Source of the DNA: Anaerolinea sp.
GTDB lineage: Bacteria; Chloroflexota; Anaerolineae; Anaerolineales; Anaerolineaceae
Direction of reading: 5' to 3'
Assembly (NCBI GenBank): GCA_020725865.1
Contig: DYEC01000010.1
Span: 173,789-237,788 of the forward strand
Length of the DNA: 64,000 bases
Shown here: positions 25,164-33,838 of the stretch, piece by piece
Layout: every line of letters begins with the position of its first letter
Numbering within the stretch: position 1 is the first letter of the stretch
The notes under the pieces: model-generated
What the model was told of the DNA's origin: nothing
The model's input: the letters and a program-made list of their open reading frames with translations, nothing else
Databases searched by the model: none
Program-made: the position numbers and the translations under genes

Positions 25164-25577
25164 CTACCGGTTCTGGTCTGCTGATAGTTGTATTCTCATC
25201 GCCTGATTTGCCCTGATTAACCTCTCATTCTCAGTTCTGATGGCGTTTAATTTCCACTCCAAGGCTTTAACTGTCTGTAACAATTGAAAAGTGCGATATT
25301 TCATCACCGCGTAACGACCTTCCAGCAATAAATGTTCCATTTGTGCGCGTCGTAGCTCTTTCAACGTATCTGATTCACTATGCTTAATGCCTTTAATCAT
25401 CTGTTCGTCCTTCACCGCCCTCAACCCAGCCTTCAATAAAAACATCAAACCTTCCTGTTCTGTCCAACCATTTTCAGTAAATTCTTCTTGTAATTCCCGC
25501 CACACATCATCCAGGATGTCAAACTCAATATGCCGCATTCCTACATTAGTAAAAAAATCATCCTCAAATGTATCCAT
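25164..25577 (-). CDS. ribbon-helix-helix-like plus coiled-coil protein under fluoride riboswitch 2
   Basis: 137 aa from ATG 25577; the frame is open to 25616 but that would run into the terminator of the riboswitch. N-terminal residues about 16-58 repeat the plan of the protein at 23497: strand HIEFDILDD, helix VWRELQEEFTENG, turn WTEQE, helix GLMFLLKAGLRAV. The C-terminal half is a coiled coil (LKELRRAQMEHLLLEG, YRTFQLLQTVKALEWKL, RTENERLIRANQ). It is the only gene behind fluoride riboswitch 2 and runs head-on toward the riboswitch-1 operon. No known family is recognised. The pairing of one paralogue with each switch argues that this family is a real target of fluoride control. Confidence 0.78.
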   Translation of the reverse strand: MDTFEDDFFTNVGMRHIEFDILDDVWRELQEEFTENGWTEQEGLMFLLKAGLRAVKDEQMIKGIKHSESDTLKELRRAQMEHLLLEGRYAVMKYRTFQLLQTVKALEWKLNAIRTENERLIRANQAMRIQLSADQNR

Positions 25578-25592
25578 TTTTAGGAGCCTTTC

Positions 25593-25631
25593 AAAAAAAG
25601 AAACCTCTACTGTCAAACCATTCAGTAGAGG
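25593..25631 (-). terminator. riboswitch-controlled intrinsic terminator, copy 2
   Basis: On the minus strand CCTCTACTG (25631-25623) and CAGTAGAGG (25612-25604) form a perfect 9-bp stem with a 10-nt loop, followed by TTTCTTTTTTT. The 5' arm overlaps the last aptamer bases (GCCTCTACTG), so anti-termination on fluoride binding is expected. Confidence 0.92.
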
Positions 25632-25669
25632 CTATCAGTCTCAAGACACTTATGGCGAGCCTCATCACC
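25623..25669 (-). promoter_or_regulatory. fluoride riboswitch (crcB class), copy 2
   Basis: Minus strand. P1 is GGTG (25669-25666) with CGCC (25657-25654). Loop ATGAGGCT (25665-25658) pairs with AGCCTC (25633-25628) as the pseudoknot. P3 is a small GTC-TTGA-GAC hairpin, followed by TGATAGCCTCTACTG, which matches the known fluoride aptamer ending almost base for base. A possible -10 box TATAAT sits at 25699-25694 with no convincing -35. The expression platform is the terminator at 25593-25631. Confidence 0.94.
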
Positions 25670-25857
25670 TATCTATAGTTTATGTTTATTATGATTATAA
25701 CGCAACCTGTGGCTAACCGGAAAAAATATAAGCGTCTGTACTTTGTCTCTCTAAAAAGATGTAAAATAGCCTGGATGAACGACTTTTTTGCAAGTAAAAA
25801 AATACGACAATTGATAACTGCTCCCTGCAATCACGAACCCTGCTAGAGAGAATGATC

Positions 25858-26985
25858 ATGAATCAACTGATTTGTGTAAACTGCAAAAAAACTTATCCTT
25901 TAAACGAACCGTTCTGGCGATGCGCTTGTGGTGGTTTGCTGGATATTCAATTTGAACCGTTTCTGGACCTCAAAAAAGTTAAACGAAGAAACCCTTCCTT
26001 ATGGCGTTATCGAGAAGCTATCCCAATCGAAAACGACGCAAACATTATATCGTTCAATGAAGGTTTTACTCCACTTGTTCCGTTTCAATTCGATAAGATT
26101 ACTGTTTGGATCAAACAGGATTATCTTTTCCCAACTGGTTCATATAAAGATCGCGGCGCCACTGTTCTGATCAGTAAAGCCATGGAACTGGGCATTCAGA
26201 GTGTTGTGGAGGATTCTTCAGGTAATGCCGGATGCGCTATCGCCGCCTATTGTGCCAGAGCAGGTATTGAATGTTTTATCTACGTCCCAGAAAGCACATC
26301 ACCCGCCAAACTGGCACAAATTCAAATGTATGGGGCAAAATTAAAGCTTATTCCCGGCTCACGGGAGGATACTGCGCGGGCTGTTCTGCAAGCTGCCCAA
26401 ACACATTACTACGCCAGCCATTCATGGAATCCCTTTTTCTTCCAGGGAACCAAAACTTTCGCTTATGAGGTTTTTGAACAACTAGGCTGGCGTGTCCCGG
26501 ATACAATCGTCCTGCCCGCCGGGAATGGTACTCTATTACTTGGAGCTGCAATTGGCTTTAATGAGCTCAAAACAATCGGACTAATACCTGATATTCCAAA
26601 AATCATTGCCATACAGTCAGAAAATTGCGCCCCGCTCTTCAAGGCATTTCAAGAAAACCTCCCGGTAATTCCGACCATCAACAAATTAGACACACTAGCG
26701 GAAGGTATCGCCATTGCTGAACCGGTGCGCGGAAGGCAAATCATTGATGCTGTACGCCAATCAAGAGGATCTTTTCTCACCGTCAGTGATATAGAAATCG
26801 AAGCCTCACTCAAGCGTCTCTGTCGCCAGGGCGTCTATATCGAGCCCACGGCCGCAGCCACAATAGCAGGGGTTGAGAAATATATCAGCAATCTCACCCA
26901 AGACGAGTTGATCGTCTCCGTTTTTACCGGCCACGGACTGAAATCAACCGAAAAGATGCTTAAGATTTTGCAACATGGTGATTAG
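25858..26985 (+). CDS. thrC: threonine synthase-like PLP enzyme
   Basis: 375 aa fold-type II PLP enzyme. ATG 25858 is favoured by AGAGAG 7 bases upstream; an ATG at 25852 has no spacing. The N-terminus carries a rubredoxin-like knuckle (CVNCKKTYPLNEPFWRCACGG) seen in one threonine synthase subfamily. The PLP lysine is in FPTGSYKDRGA near residue 95, SSGNAG binds the substrate, and LPAGNGTLLLG binds the phosphate. The most likely reaction is O-phosphohomoserine to threonine, though ThrC-like proteins can have other roles. It is followed directly by a methyltransferase gene. Confidence 0.85.
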   Translation: MNQLICVNCKKTYPLNEPFWRCACGGLLDIQFEPFLDLKKVKRRNPSLWRYREAIPIENDANIISFNEGFTPLVPFQFDKITVWIKQDYLFPTGSYKDRGATVLISKAMELGIQSVVEDSSGNAGCAIAAYCARAGIECFIYVPESTSPAKLAQIQMYGAKLKLIPGSREDTARAVLQAAQTHYYASHSWNPFFFQGTKTFAYEVFEQLGWRVPDTIVLPAGNGTLLLGAAIGFNELKTIGLIPDIPKIIAIQSENCAPLFKAFQENLPVIPTINKLDTLAEGIAIAEPVRGRQIIDAVRQSRGSFLTVSDIEIEASLKRLCRQGVYIEPTAAATIAGVEKYISNLTQDELIVSVFTGHGLKSTEKMLKILQHGD

Positions 26986-26986
26986 C

Positions 26987-27772
26987 ATGTATGACGCAAT
27001 CAGCGTGGATTATGATCGTTTTGTCAACTGGGGTGAGCGCCTGGCATTTGAAATGCCGTTTATTGAACAATGCCTTTCTGGTTTGAAGCAAACGGTTAAA
27101 CCTATTCGTGTACTGGATGCCGCCTGTGGCACCGGCTGGCACGTGATCGAGCTTCGGCGAAAAGGTTATGAGGCTTATGGCGCGGACATAAGCACCCGGA
27201 TGATTGAGCGCGCGATTGCCAATGCCGCTACGGCGAACGTCCTTGCTACTTTCAAAGTCGCTGGTTTTGGTAAATTGGCAAAGGTTTTTTTATCCCAATC
27301 AATGCCCCACTTTGACGCGTTGCTTTGTCTTGGAAATTCTTTGCCCCATGTGTCGGGGCTAACAGAACTGGAAAATACACTCAAGGATTTTGTTGCCTGC
27401 CTGCGGCCGGGTGGCTTGCTCTTGATACAAAATCGCAATTTCGATGCTGTGCTTGAACAACACCTGCGCTGGATGGAACCCCAATCTTATCGAAAAGGAA
27501 ACGAGGAATGGTTATATTTGCGATTCTATGATTTTGAGGCGGATGGGACACTTGGGTTTAACATGCTTATCTTGCATCGCGATCCTCAAAATCAATGGCA
27601 ACAAGTGGCAGAAAAAACCACTCTGTATCCATTGAGGAAAGACGAAATTGGAGCTGCCCTGAAAGCAACTGGGTTTGACGACATTATTTTTTACGGCAGT
27701 ATGAGTGGGGAACCATACGATTCGAAAAAAAGCGGTAACCTGGTTGTGCTTGCCAGATTGCCGCAGAGTTGA
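26987..27772 (+). CDS. class I SAM-dependent methyltransferase
   Basis: 261 aa from ATG 26987, one base after the thrC stop, with GGTGA about 6 bases upstream; ATG 26975 overlaps thrC and has no site. Motif I VLDAACGTGWHV is near residues 43-54, YGADIS follows as strand 2, then FDALLCLGNSLPHV and LRPGGLLLIQNRNFD. The first residues MYDAISVDYDRFVNW and the general layout resemble glycine/sarcosine-type N-methyltransferases, but substrate residues cannot be assigned with confidence. It is probably co-transcribed with the threonine synthase-like gene. Confidence 0.8.
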   Translation: MYDAISVDYDRFVNWGERLAFEMPFIEQCLSGLKQTVKPIRVLDAACGTGWHVIELRRKGYEAYGADISTRMIERAIANAATANVLATFKVAGFGKLAKVFLSQSMPHFDALLCLGNSLPHVSGLTELENTLKDFVACLRPGGLLLIQNRNFDAVLEQHLRWMEPQSYRKGNEEWLYLRFYDFEADGTLGFNMLILHRDPQNQWQQVAEKTTLYPLRKDEIGAALKATGFDDIIFYGSMSGEPYDSKKSGNLVVLARLPQS

Positions 27773-27783
27773 GAGCCCTCGAC

Positions 27784-29472
27784 TCAGGGTAATTTGACGC
27801 GGTGGCGGTCTTCTAAAATTTCAGCCAAACGCTGAACCTCCATCTGTTGTTTTTGCTGATTCCAACCCAGCACTTCACCGGCGATAGCTGCCAGCTCTTC
27901 CACAAGCAAACGAGTCAACTTGCCGCGCATTCCTACCGAAGTACGGCGTAGCGCCAAATCATCAAGGTGCTCCACCCTTTCTTGTCTCACAAGGTACTGA
28001 ATTTCACATCTCGTATATTCAGACGAATGGATTAGCGGCGCATCATTCCCAACAGAAGCTGCATAATCAGCCACTTTTGCAGCCTCGCTGCCATAGCGGT
28101 CAAACCACATTCGTAACCATTCGGGATTTAATCTAGTGCGCGTTTGCAAATCTGCAAGCCAATCCTCTGCATCAGTGGGATAATTGTGCCCACCGCCGAT
28201 GGCCATGTCATGGGTAGTAACCTTTCGCTTAAGCCCCATTTGCTTCAGCACGACATCGGTTGTTTGTTCTGAAAAAGCGCGGAAGGTTGTCCATTTGCCT
28301 CCCACGAGGCTGTAAACCGGAAACTCGAGTCCGGCTGTCGGTGGTAAAACTTCAATACTGTGATCGCGAGTAATTTGTCCGGTGGTCTTTGCTTTACTGG
28401 AAGGCAGCGGCCTGACACCAGAGAATGTGAACACAATCTGCGAGCGATTTACTTGCATGGACGGAAAAACTCGATCTAACATCCCCAAGAAATAATCAAT
28501 CTCATCATCTGTGCAACGTGCCTCATCTGGATTTTCAATTGCAATGTCCGAAGTACCAATAATAATCTCATCGAAGAACGGCAAGATCAATACTATTCTG
28601 CCATCTTTGTTTTCAAAGAAAAATTCATGGTCGCCGATCATTTTCCGTAATTCAGGATGATGAACAACCAGATGTGAACCTTTTGTTCCGCCCATATAAT
28701 GGGTCGGGACGCCCAGCGCAGCGTTCACGCGGTCAATCCAAGGTCCAGTAGCATTGACTACAACTTTTGGAGCAACTTCCCACTCTTCACCGTTTACTTC
28801 ATCTCGCAGCCTGACCGTTTTTCCTGCAGCTCCAACCACGCGAACGTAATTGAGCGCCCGAGCCTCGTCATAGACTGCTTCAGCGTCACGGAGCAACTCA
28901 ATGCAAATGCGCTCTGGGTAGGGCATGTAGGCATCGTAATATGTAGCCGTGCAAAGTATTTCCGGGTTAATGGCAGGCCATTTCACCAAGGATTCAGCAC
29001 GCGAATGAAAACGGTGTGGTGGCGTTTTACGGTCTTTACCAGTAAAGCTGTCGTACATGAGCAAGCCCAACTTGATCACCACTGCACCGCGCTCAGCCGG
29101 TCTATCCAGCACTTTCAGAAATTTCAACGGTGCATTGAACAATCCCGAAAACCATTTAAACATTGGGATCGTAGTTGGCAGCGGCTTGACAGCGTGAGGG
29201 GCATTTTTCAAAAGCCGCTCGCGCTCCTGTACCGCCTCCCTTACCAGACGAAACTCACCATTTTCCAAATAGCGAATCCCGCCATGCACCATGTGTGAGG
29301 ATGCCGCACTAGCACCAGAAGAAAAATCACCTGCATCAACCAGCAACACCCGCACATGCTGAAGTGCCAAGTCACGAAACGTCCCTGCTCCGTTAATCCC
29401 ACCGCCAATGATCAGCACGTCAACTTGAGGATTATTGCGGTAATACTGAAGTATCTCCTGCCTGTTATTCAT
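27784..29472 (-). CDS. glpD: FAD-dependent glycerol-3-phosphate dehydrogenase
   Basis: 562 aa from ATG 29472, with GGAGG 5 bases upstream. The FAD-binding Rossmann motif VLIIGGGINGAG is near residues 20-31, ASSHMVHGGIRYLE is the conserved segment following it, and NATGPWIDRVN lies mid-protein. The C-terminal DAO-C-like domain contains VGGKWTTFRAFSEQ and a helical end. It oxidises sn-glycerol-3-phosphate to DHAP and passes electrons to quinone. There is no adjacent glpK or glpF. Convergent with the methyltransferase upstream in the window (11 bp gap). Confidence 0.93.
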   Translation of the reverse strand: MNNRQEILQYYRNNPQVDVLIIGGGINGAGTFRDLALQHVRVLLVDAGDFSSGASAASSHMVHGGIRYLENGEFRLVREAVQERERLLKNAPHAVKPLPTTIPMFKWFSGLFNAPLKFLKVLDRPAERGAVVIKLGLLMYDSFTGKDRKTPPHRFHSRAESLVKWPAINPEILCTATYYDAYMPYPERICIELLRDAEAVYDEARALNYVRVVGAAGKTVRLRDEVNGEEWEVAPKVVVNATGPWIDRVNAALGVPTHYMGGTKGSHLVVHHPELRKMIGDHEFFFENKDGRIVLILPFFDEIIIGTSDIAIENPDEARCTDDEIDYFLGMLDRVFPSMQVNRSQIVFTFSGVRPLPSSKAKTTGQITRDHSIEVLPPTAGLEFPVYSLVGGKWTTFRAFSEQTTDVVLKQMGLKRKVTTHDMAIGGGHNYPTDAEDWLADLQTRTRLNPEWLRMWFDRYGSEAAKVADYAASVGNDAPLIHSSEYTRCEIQYLVRQERVEHLDDLALRRTSVGMRGKLTRLLVEELAAIAGEVLGWNQQKQQMEVQRLAEILEDRHRVKLP

Positions 29473-29591
29473 GCTTGCCTCCATTCAAATCATGATCACT
29501 CTGTGAGTTTATTATATATGCATGTCATTAGCCTAGAGAAAGGACTCACTTCAAGACTAAATTAGAGATAAAATAAAAGCGGTATCAATCA

Positions 29592-30413
29592 ATGAGTACA
29601 TTTCCCCCGATCAAAAGGCTGAGCGTTTTTATTATGCTGGCGCTTTTAGTCGCTTGCTCAATGCCTGTACACTTTACAGGTACAACGAATACCCCTGACA
29701 TAACGCTAACGCCTTCACCCGCTTTGGCTTCCCCCTCGCCTTCCGCATCGTCCTCTCCATCCCTAACCTTGACATCCACACCAACGATCATCGCTTCCCT
29801 TACTCTCACACCATCACAAACATTATCACCATCGCCTGTTCCTACTTATGCTATTCTGCGCGGTGAAGTCCTGGAGTTGGCAAACTGTCGTTATGGTCCT
29901 GGGGTACCTTATCTCTACAAGTACGGTCTGGTGCCGGGTAGCCGGCTGGAAATCATCGGGCGCAATGATGCCGGCACATGGGTCTATGTGCAAGCAATCG
30001 GTGGGCATAACCCCTGTTGGGTGAACGCCCGGGTGATGAAAATTCAAGGCGATATCATGAGCGTAGAACCCATTTATCCCGATAAAGCCAAGTTACCTGT
30101 CTCCCCGTATTACCCGCCGCCAGCAGTGACATCTGTCACACGCAATGGTGATCAGGTAACCATCACATGGGTTAGCAAAGCACTGCGCCCCGGCGACCGT
30201 GAGAACGAAAATAGCCCGTTGTTTGTCGTGGAAGTATGGACGTGCCAGCAAGGGAGGATTGTTTTCACCCCCATCGGAGCCTACCAAACCCAGGTCACTG
30301 TAACCGATGAGCCAGGATGCAGCGAACCCTCACATGGACGTGTCTTTCTGGCGGAAAAGCACGGCTACGCTGGACCCGCTGAAATTCCCTGGCCTGCACA
30401 TTTGATGCCCTAA
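29592..30413 (+). CDS. lipoprotein with Ser/Thr/Pro linker and SH3-like domain
   Basis: 273 aa. The signal ends in LALLVACS, a lipobox with Cys 22. Residues about 30-90 are a Ser/Thr/Pro-rich stalk (TLTPSPALASPSPSASSSPS), a common wall-spanning linker in Chloroflexota. An SH3b-like beta domain follows (ILRGEVLELANCRYGPG, WVYVQAIGGHNPCWVN) with the CRYGPGxxY pattern typical of bacterial SH3 domains. The last 80 residues form another beta domain. The protein is probably a surface-exposed binding protein of unknown ligand. Confidence 0.75.
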   Translation: MSTFPPIKRLSVFIMLALLVACSMPVHFTGTTNTPDITLTPSPALASPSPSASSSPSLTLTSTPTIIASLTLTPSQTLSPSPVPTYAILRGEVLELANCRYGPGVPYLYKYGLVPGSRLEIIGRNDAGTWVYVQAIGGHNPCWVNARVMKIQGDIMSVEPIYPDKAKLPVSPYYPPPAVTSVTRNGDQVTITWVSKALRPGDRENENSPLFVVEVWTCQQGRIVFTPIGAYQTQVTVTDEPGCSEPSHGRVFLAEKHGYAGPAEIPWPAHLMP

Positions 30414-30526
30414 GCCTGTATCAGAACTGGAACTTACAAAGACCATACAAAATTTCATCCTGGCGGTCTTATTCGTGTATAATGATCTTTACTAACCGGC
30501 ATTTTTTCAAAGAGGGATAAAAAATT

Positions 30527-31147
30527 ATGTTTCGCAGTTACCCAGAAAGTTTGCAAAAAGATTTCCAAGATTTCCTGATTCGCATGGCTTACATCGCTGA
30601 AGCAAAGGAATGGGATAACCGATCCCATATTGAGCGTATCCGTAGATTCACCGCTATCCTTTGTGATGCAATGGATATGCTCCCTCAAGATGTAGAGACT
30701 GTTTCCTACGCCAGTATGTTACATGATATTGGTAAAACATTGATTCCGGATGAACTTCTAAAAAAGGCCGGAAAATTTGAACAACAGGATTGGGGAATTG
30801 TAGAACAGCATACAATTCATGGAGCACAAATATTACATGGCTCGAATTCCCTTATCTTACAGAACGCTGAAATTATTGCTTTGACCCATCATGAGCGTTG
30901 GGATGGGTCTGGCTATCCCAAGGGCTTAAAAGGAGAGGAAATTCCATTGAGCGGGCAAATTTGTGCCATCGCGGATGTTTTTGACGCACTCACCACACCC
31001 CGCCCTTATAAACAAGCCATTGATGACGATGAAGGCCTGAGGATTATTCAAACCGCAAGCGGAAAGCTATTCTCCCCCCAATTGGTTTCTGCTTTCTCGT
31101 CCAGATTTCAGGAAATTCAAAAAGCTAAAAGGGTCCTGAGTAAATAA
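30527..31147 (+). CDS. HD-GYP domain protein (probable c-di-GMP phosphodiesterase)
   Basis: 206 aa. The HD motif is MLHDIGK with His 66 and Asp 67, followed by a conserved HTIHGAQIL, HH at 121-122, the GYP motif at 129-131 (DGSGYPKGLKG), and IADVFDALTTPRPYK. All residues needed for the HD-GYP metal centre are present. There is no receiver or other sensor domain, so it is a stand-alone catalytic unit. GAGGGA precedes ATG 30527, and a consensus TATAAT lies at 30478-30483. It could regulate motility or the nearby Tad apparatus through c-di-GMP; that link is inference. Confidence 0.88.
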   Translation: MFRSYPESLQKDFQDFLIRMAYIAEAKEWDNRSHIERIRRFTAILCDAMDMLPQDVETVSYASMLHDIGKTLIPDELLKKAGKFEQQDWGIVEQHTIHGAQILHGSNSLILQNAEIIALTHHERWDGSGYPKGLKGEEIPLSGQICAIADVFDALTTPRPYKQAIDDDEGLRIIQTASGKLFSPQLVSAFSSRFQEIQKAKRVLSK

Positions 31148-31214
31148 ATATCTGACCAGACTGCCAACCAAATCCTTGAAAAGGTGAAAATTTCAGACCA
31201 AACTGGAGCAGCCA

Positions 31215-32228
31215 CTATTCGCCAGGTGGGAAGGCATAGTATGGCTCTGTAATCTTATTGACGTATCCTACTCCCAGTTCACAACTGCCACTCCCCACAT
31301 ACCCGGCGATGTCTAGCCAGGTGATCTGACCTTCAATGCTCTCATATGCATCTCTTACAGCATTGTAGAGGCATATAGAGCCAGCATTGTAGTTATACAA
31401 AGTCAACTTCCAAATCGTTGCATAATCCACAACCGCACCCGGTGTGGATTGTCCGGTGGCATTTGATACGATTTGAGCAGTCTGACGACAGTATGCAAGC
31501 AAGGCATGGGCAATATAATTAATGCTTTTCTGAGCTTTTGCTATATCAATTTTATAGGGGCATGTAGGACAATCCGCATTCACATTTTGCAAAAAAGAGC
31601 CAATCATCATTGCATCAATAAAATATGCCTCACATCTTCCCCCGTAAGTGGGATCACAGGCTCTCTGAAACAAAACCGGACTCCAGTATAGAGCCGTATA
31701 TGCACCGTAATACGTAAGGTGACTCAGTCCAAAATGATATGTTCCCCACTGTCCAGGCCAGAACTGGCTCTCATAGCGGATTAATTGCTTAAGCAACACC
31801 GGAGGAACACCGACATCTTGCCACGCCTGTAAGATCGCCTCATCATAAGCATTTTGTAATTCAATAACAATTGGTCTTGCTGCAGCAAGTCCACAGGCGT
31901 TGGCATAACCTCCAGCCCCCATACCACCCGCTGGACAATCAGATGCATCCACAACACCGCTTTCAATCAAGCGACCGGCAAGATAGAGATAGTTCTCCTC
32001 CGTCGCAAGTTCAGCAGCACTTTCTGGTATATATAACCAGTGCAACTCAGCGTCAGGAACAGTGCCACGATTTAAACAAATTGCTCCTGAAGCCACTGGT
32101 GGGGGTGGTTCTGTAGCCGCTTTTGCCAATGAATCATTTTGATTACCACCAACAGCCAACAGAGATACCATTGCAATTATGATCATTACAATGGCTAGGT
32201 ACTTTTTATTGAGCAATGGTCCCCCCAT
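31215..32228 (-). CDS. secreted lytic transglycosylase-like protein (paralogue of 20379-22217)
   Basis: 337 aa from ATG 32228, with GGAG 5 bases upstream; a GTG two codons earlier is less likely. An N-terminal membrane/signal segment (residues about 10-28) is followed directly by the domain shared with the 612-aa protein: LAG-LI-VVDAS-C, CG-AAA-P-VIE-QN, GVP-LLK, RYESQFWPG (candidate catalytic Glu about residue 153), HFGLSHLTYYGA and YNYNAGSIC. The beta-rich N-terminal region of the longer paralogue is absent. It lies just downstream of the Tad operon on the same strand, 241 bp from tadA, and could open the wall for the pilus; that is inference. Confidence 0.7.
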   Translation of the reverse strand: MGGPLLNKKYLAIVMIIIAMVSLLAVGGNQNDSLAKAATEPPPPVASGAICLNRGTVPDAELHWLYIPESAAELATEENYLYLAGRLIESGVVDASDCPAGGMGAGGYANACGLAAARPIVIELQNAYDEAILQAWQDVGVPPVLLKQLIRYESQFWPGQWGTYHFGLSHLTYYGAYTALYWSPVLFQRACDPTYGGRCEAYFIDAMMIGSFLQNVNADCPTCPYKIDIAKAQKSINYIAHALLAYCRQTAQIVSNATGQSTPGAVVDYATIWKLTLYNYNAGSICLYNAVRDAYESIEGQITWLDIAGYVGSGSCELGVGYVNKITEPYYAFPPGE

Positions 32229-32469
32229 GAACACTCCATAATGACAATGATTAGTTGGGATAACACAATAAAGAATACAAATATATTATAACGTCAATCC
32301 AACATAGGAACAGTGACTTTTGTCAGTTAATTGGATTCTCAGAAAAGCAATTAATAAGTCAAAGGCACAAGCAACCAGAACCTGTCTGGGTGTTAACCAA
32401 ACGGATCAACGTAATAATGAGTATTTACCCCCTATTGAGTATTTATCCAAAAACCGCCCGATAAAAGCA

Positions 32470-33810
32470 TCATTCATTCAGAAACACATTTTCCGGTAGA
32501 TGGATGTTGTTCATTGTAAATTTTTCCATAAATCTGGGTCTCAAGCCAGTTGAAATGAAAGCACCCTCCACCCTGCCGTTAGACATGCCAGTTTGACGAA
32601 ACACAAAGAGATCTTGCATTACGTACTGGTCACCTTCCAGACCTTGCAGTTCCGAAATCTGCACAACTTTGCGTGTACCGTCCTTCATACGTTCCATGTG
32701 GATGATCAATTCTATAGAAGAAGCTACTTGCTCACGAATGGCTTTCAATGGAAGATCCATACCAGCCATTAAGACCATTGTTTCAATTCTGCGCAATGCA
32801 TCACGCGGTCCATTCGAGTGGACAGTGGTCATGGAACCATCATGCCCGGTATTCATAGCCTGTAACATATCCAGCGCTTCTCCGCCGCGCGCCTCACCAA
32901 CAATAATCCGGTCAGGTCTCATGCGCAAAGCGTTAATCACTAACTGTCGAATGGTAACTTCACCTTTTCCCTCGATATTGGGGGGACGTTTCTCAAGTCG
33001 AACAACATGGAACTGGTTTAGTTTCAATTCTGCTGTGTCTTCAATGGTTACAATTCGCTCATGGGAAGGGATAAAGGAAGAGATCACATTCAAGAGCGTA
33101 GTTTTACCAGAACCAGTTCCCCCTGAAACTACCATATTGATACGAGCTTCCACACAGGCTTTGAGAAAATTAATCCCCTGTATGCTAATTGTCCCATTGG
33201 CAATTAGATCCTGAGCAGTGAAGGGAATCACCGCAAATTTACGGATTGTCAGAAGTGGACCGTCCAAAGAGAGGGGAGGAATTGTAACATTCACGCGGAA
33301 TCCATTGGGTAAACGCGCATCGACCAGGGGGGATGCTTCATCGACCCTCCGACCTATTGGTGCAACAATTCGGTCAATTATTCGACGTAAATGAGCTTCA
33401 TCTGCAAATTTCACGTTGGTGTACTCGATAATTCCAAAACGCTCAACGAACACATTATTAGGTCCATTAACCATGATTTCGGTGACTTCCGGGTCATTTA
33501 GCAAAGGCTCTAAGGGGCCATAGCCAATAATATCTGCAGTCACCCATTCTAATAATCGTAGACGAGTGCCCCTTGAATATAATAAGTTTTGTTCTGACAA
33601 CACCTGATTAAAATACAATTCGATGGTCTGTTTCACCTGCTCCTGATTATCAAGATTCAGCTCGTTATTGGAATCTGAAAGCAACCTTTTTTGAACAGCG
33701 TCGCGGATGAAATATGCCTCTTCCTGATTAAACGGAAGAGATTCAACAGATTCCTTTGTGGGGTGCTTGGGTGATTGCTCTCGTTTTATTGCCGGACGGT
33801 TCGCAAACAT
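32470..33810 (-). CDS. tadA: TadA/CpaF secretion ATPase
   Basis: 446 aa from ATG 33810, with GGAG 6 bases upstream. Type II/IV secretion ATPase: an N-terminal helical part, [21 protein letters not shown] (TadA/VirB11 signature), Walker [14 protein letters not shown], an Asp box [10 protein letters not shown], Walker [20 protein letters not shown], and [13 protein letters not shown] (His box). This hexameric motor powers Tad pilus assembly. It is the last gene of the minus-strand tad unit, an unusual position since tadA usually precedes tadB and tadC. Confidence 0.94.
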   Translation of the reverse strand: MFANRPAIKREQSPKHPTKESVESLPFNQEEAYFIRDAVQKRLLSDSNNELNLDNQEQVKQTIELYFNQVLSEQNLLYSRGTRLRLLEWVTADIIGYGPLEPLLNDPEVTEIMVNGPNNVFVERFGIIEYTNVKFADEAHLRRIIDRIVAPIGRRVDEASPLVDARLPNGFRVNVTIPPLSLDGPLLTIRKFAVIPFTAQDLIANGTISIQGINFLKACVEARINMVVSGGTGSGKTTLLNVISSFIPSHERIVTIEDTAELKLNQFHVVRLEKRPPNIEGKGEVTIRQLVINALRMRPDRIIVGEARGGEALDMLQAMNTGHDGSMTTVHSNGPRDALRRIETMVLMAGMDLPLKAIREQVASSIELIIHMERMKDGTRKVVQISELQGLEGDQYVMQDLFVFRQTGMSNGRVEGAFISTGLRPRFMEKFTMNNIHLPENVFLNE

Positions 33811-33838
33811 AATCAACTCCATCAACAACTAATACGGT

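Noticed and set aside
32407..32452. Direct repeat TGAGTATTTA near the end of tadA
   Set aside because: Two short copies only, in AT-rich sequence, likely chance.
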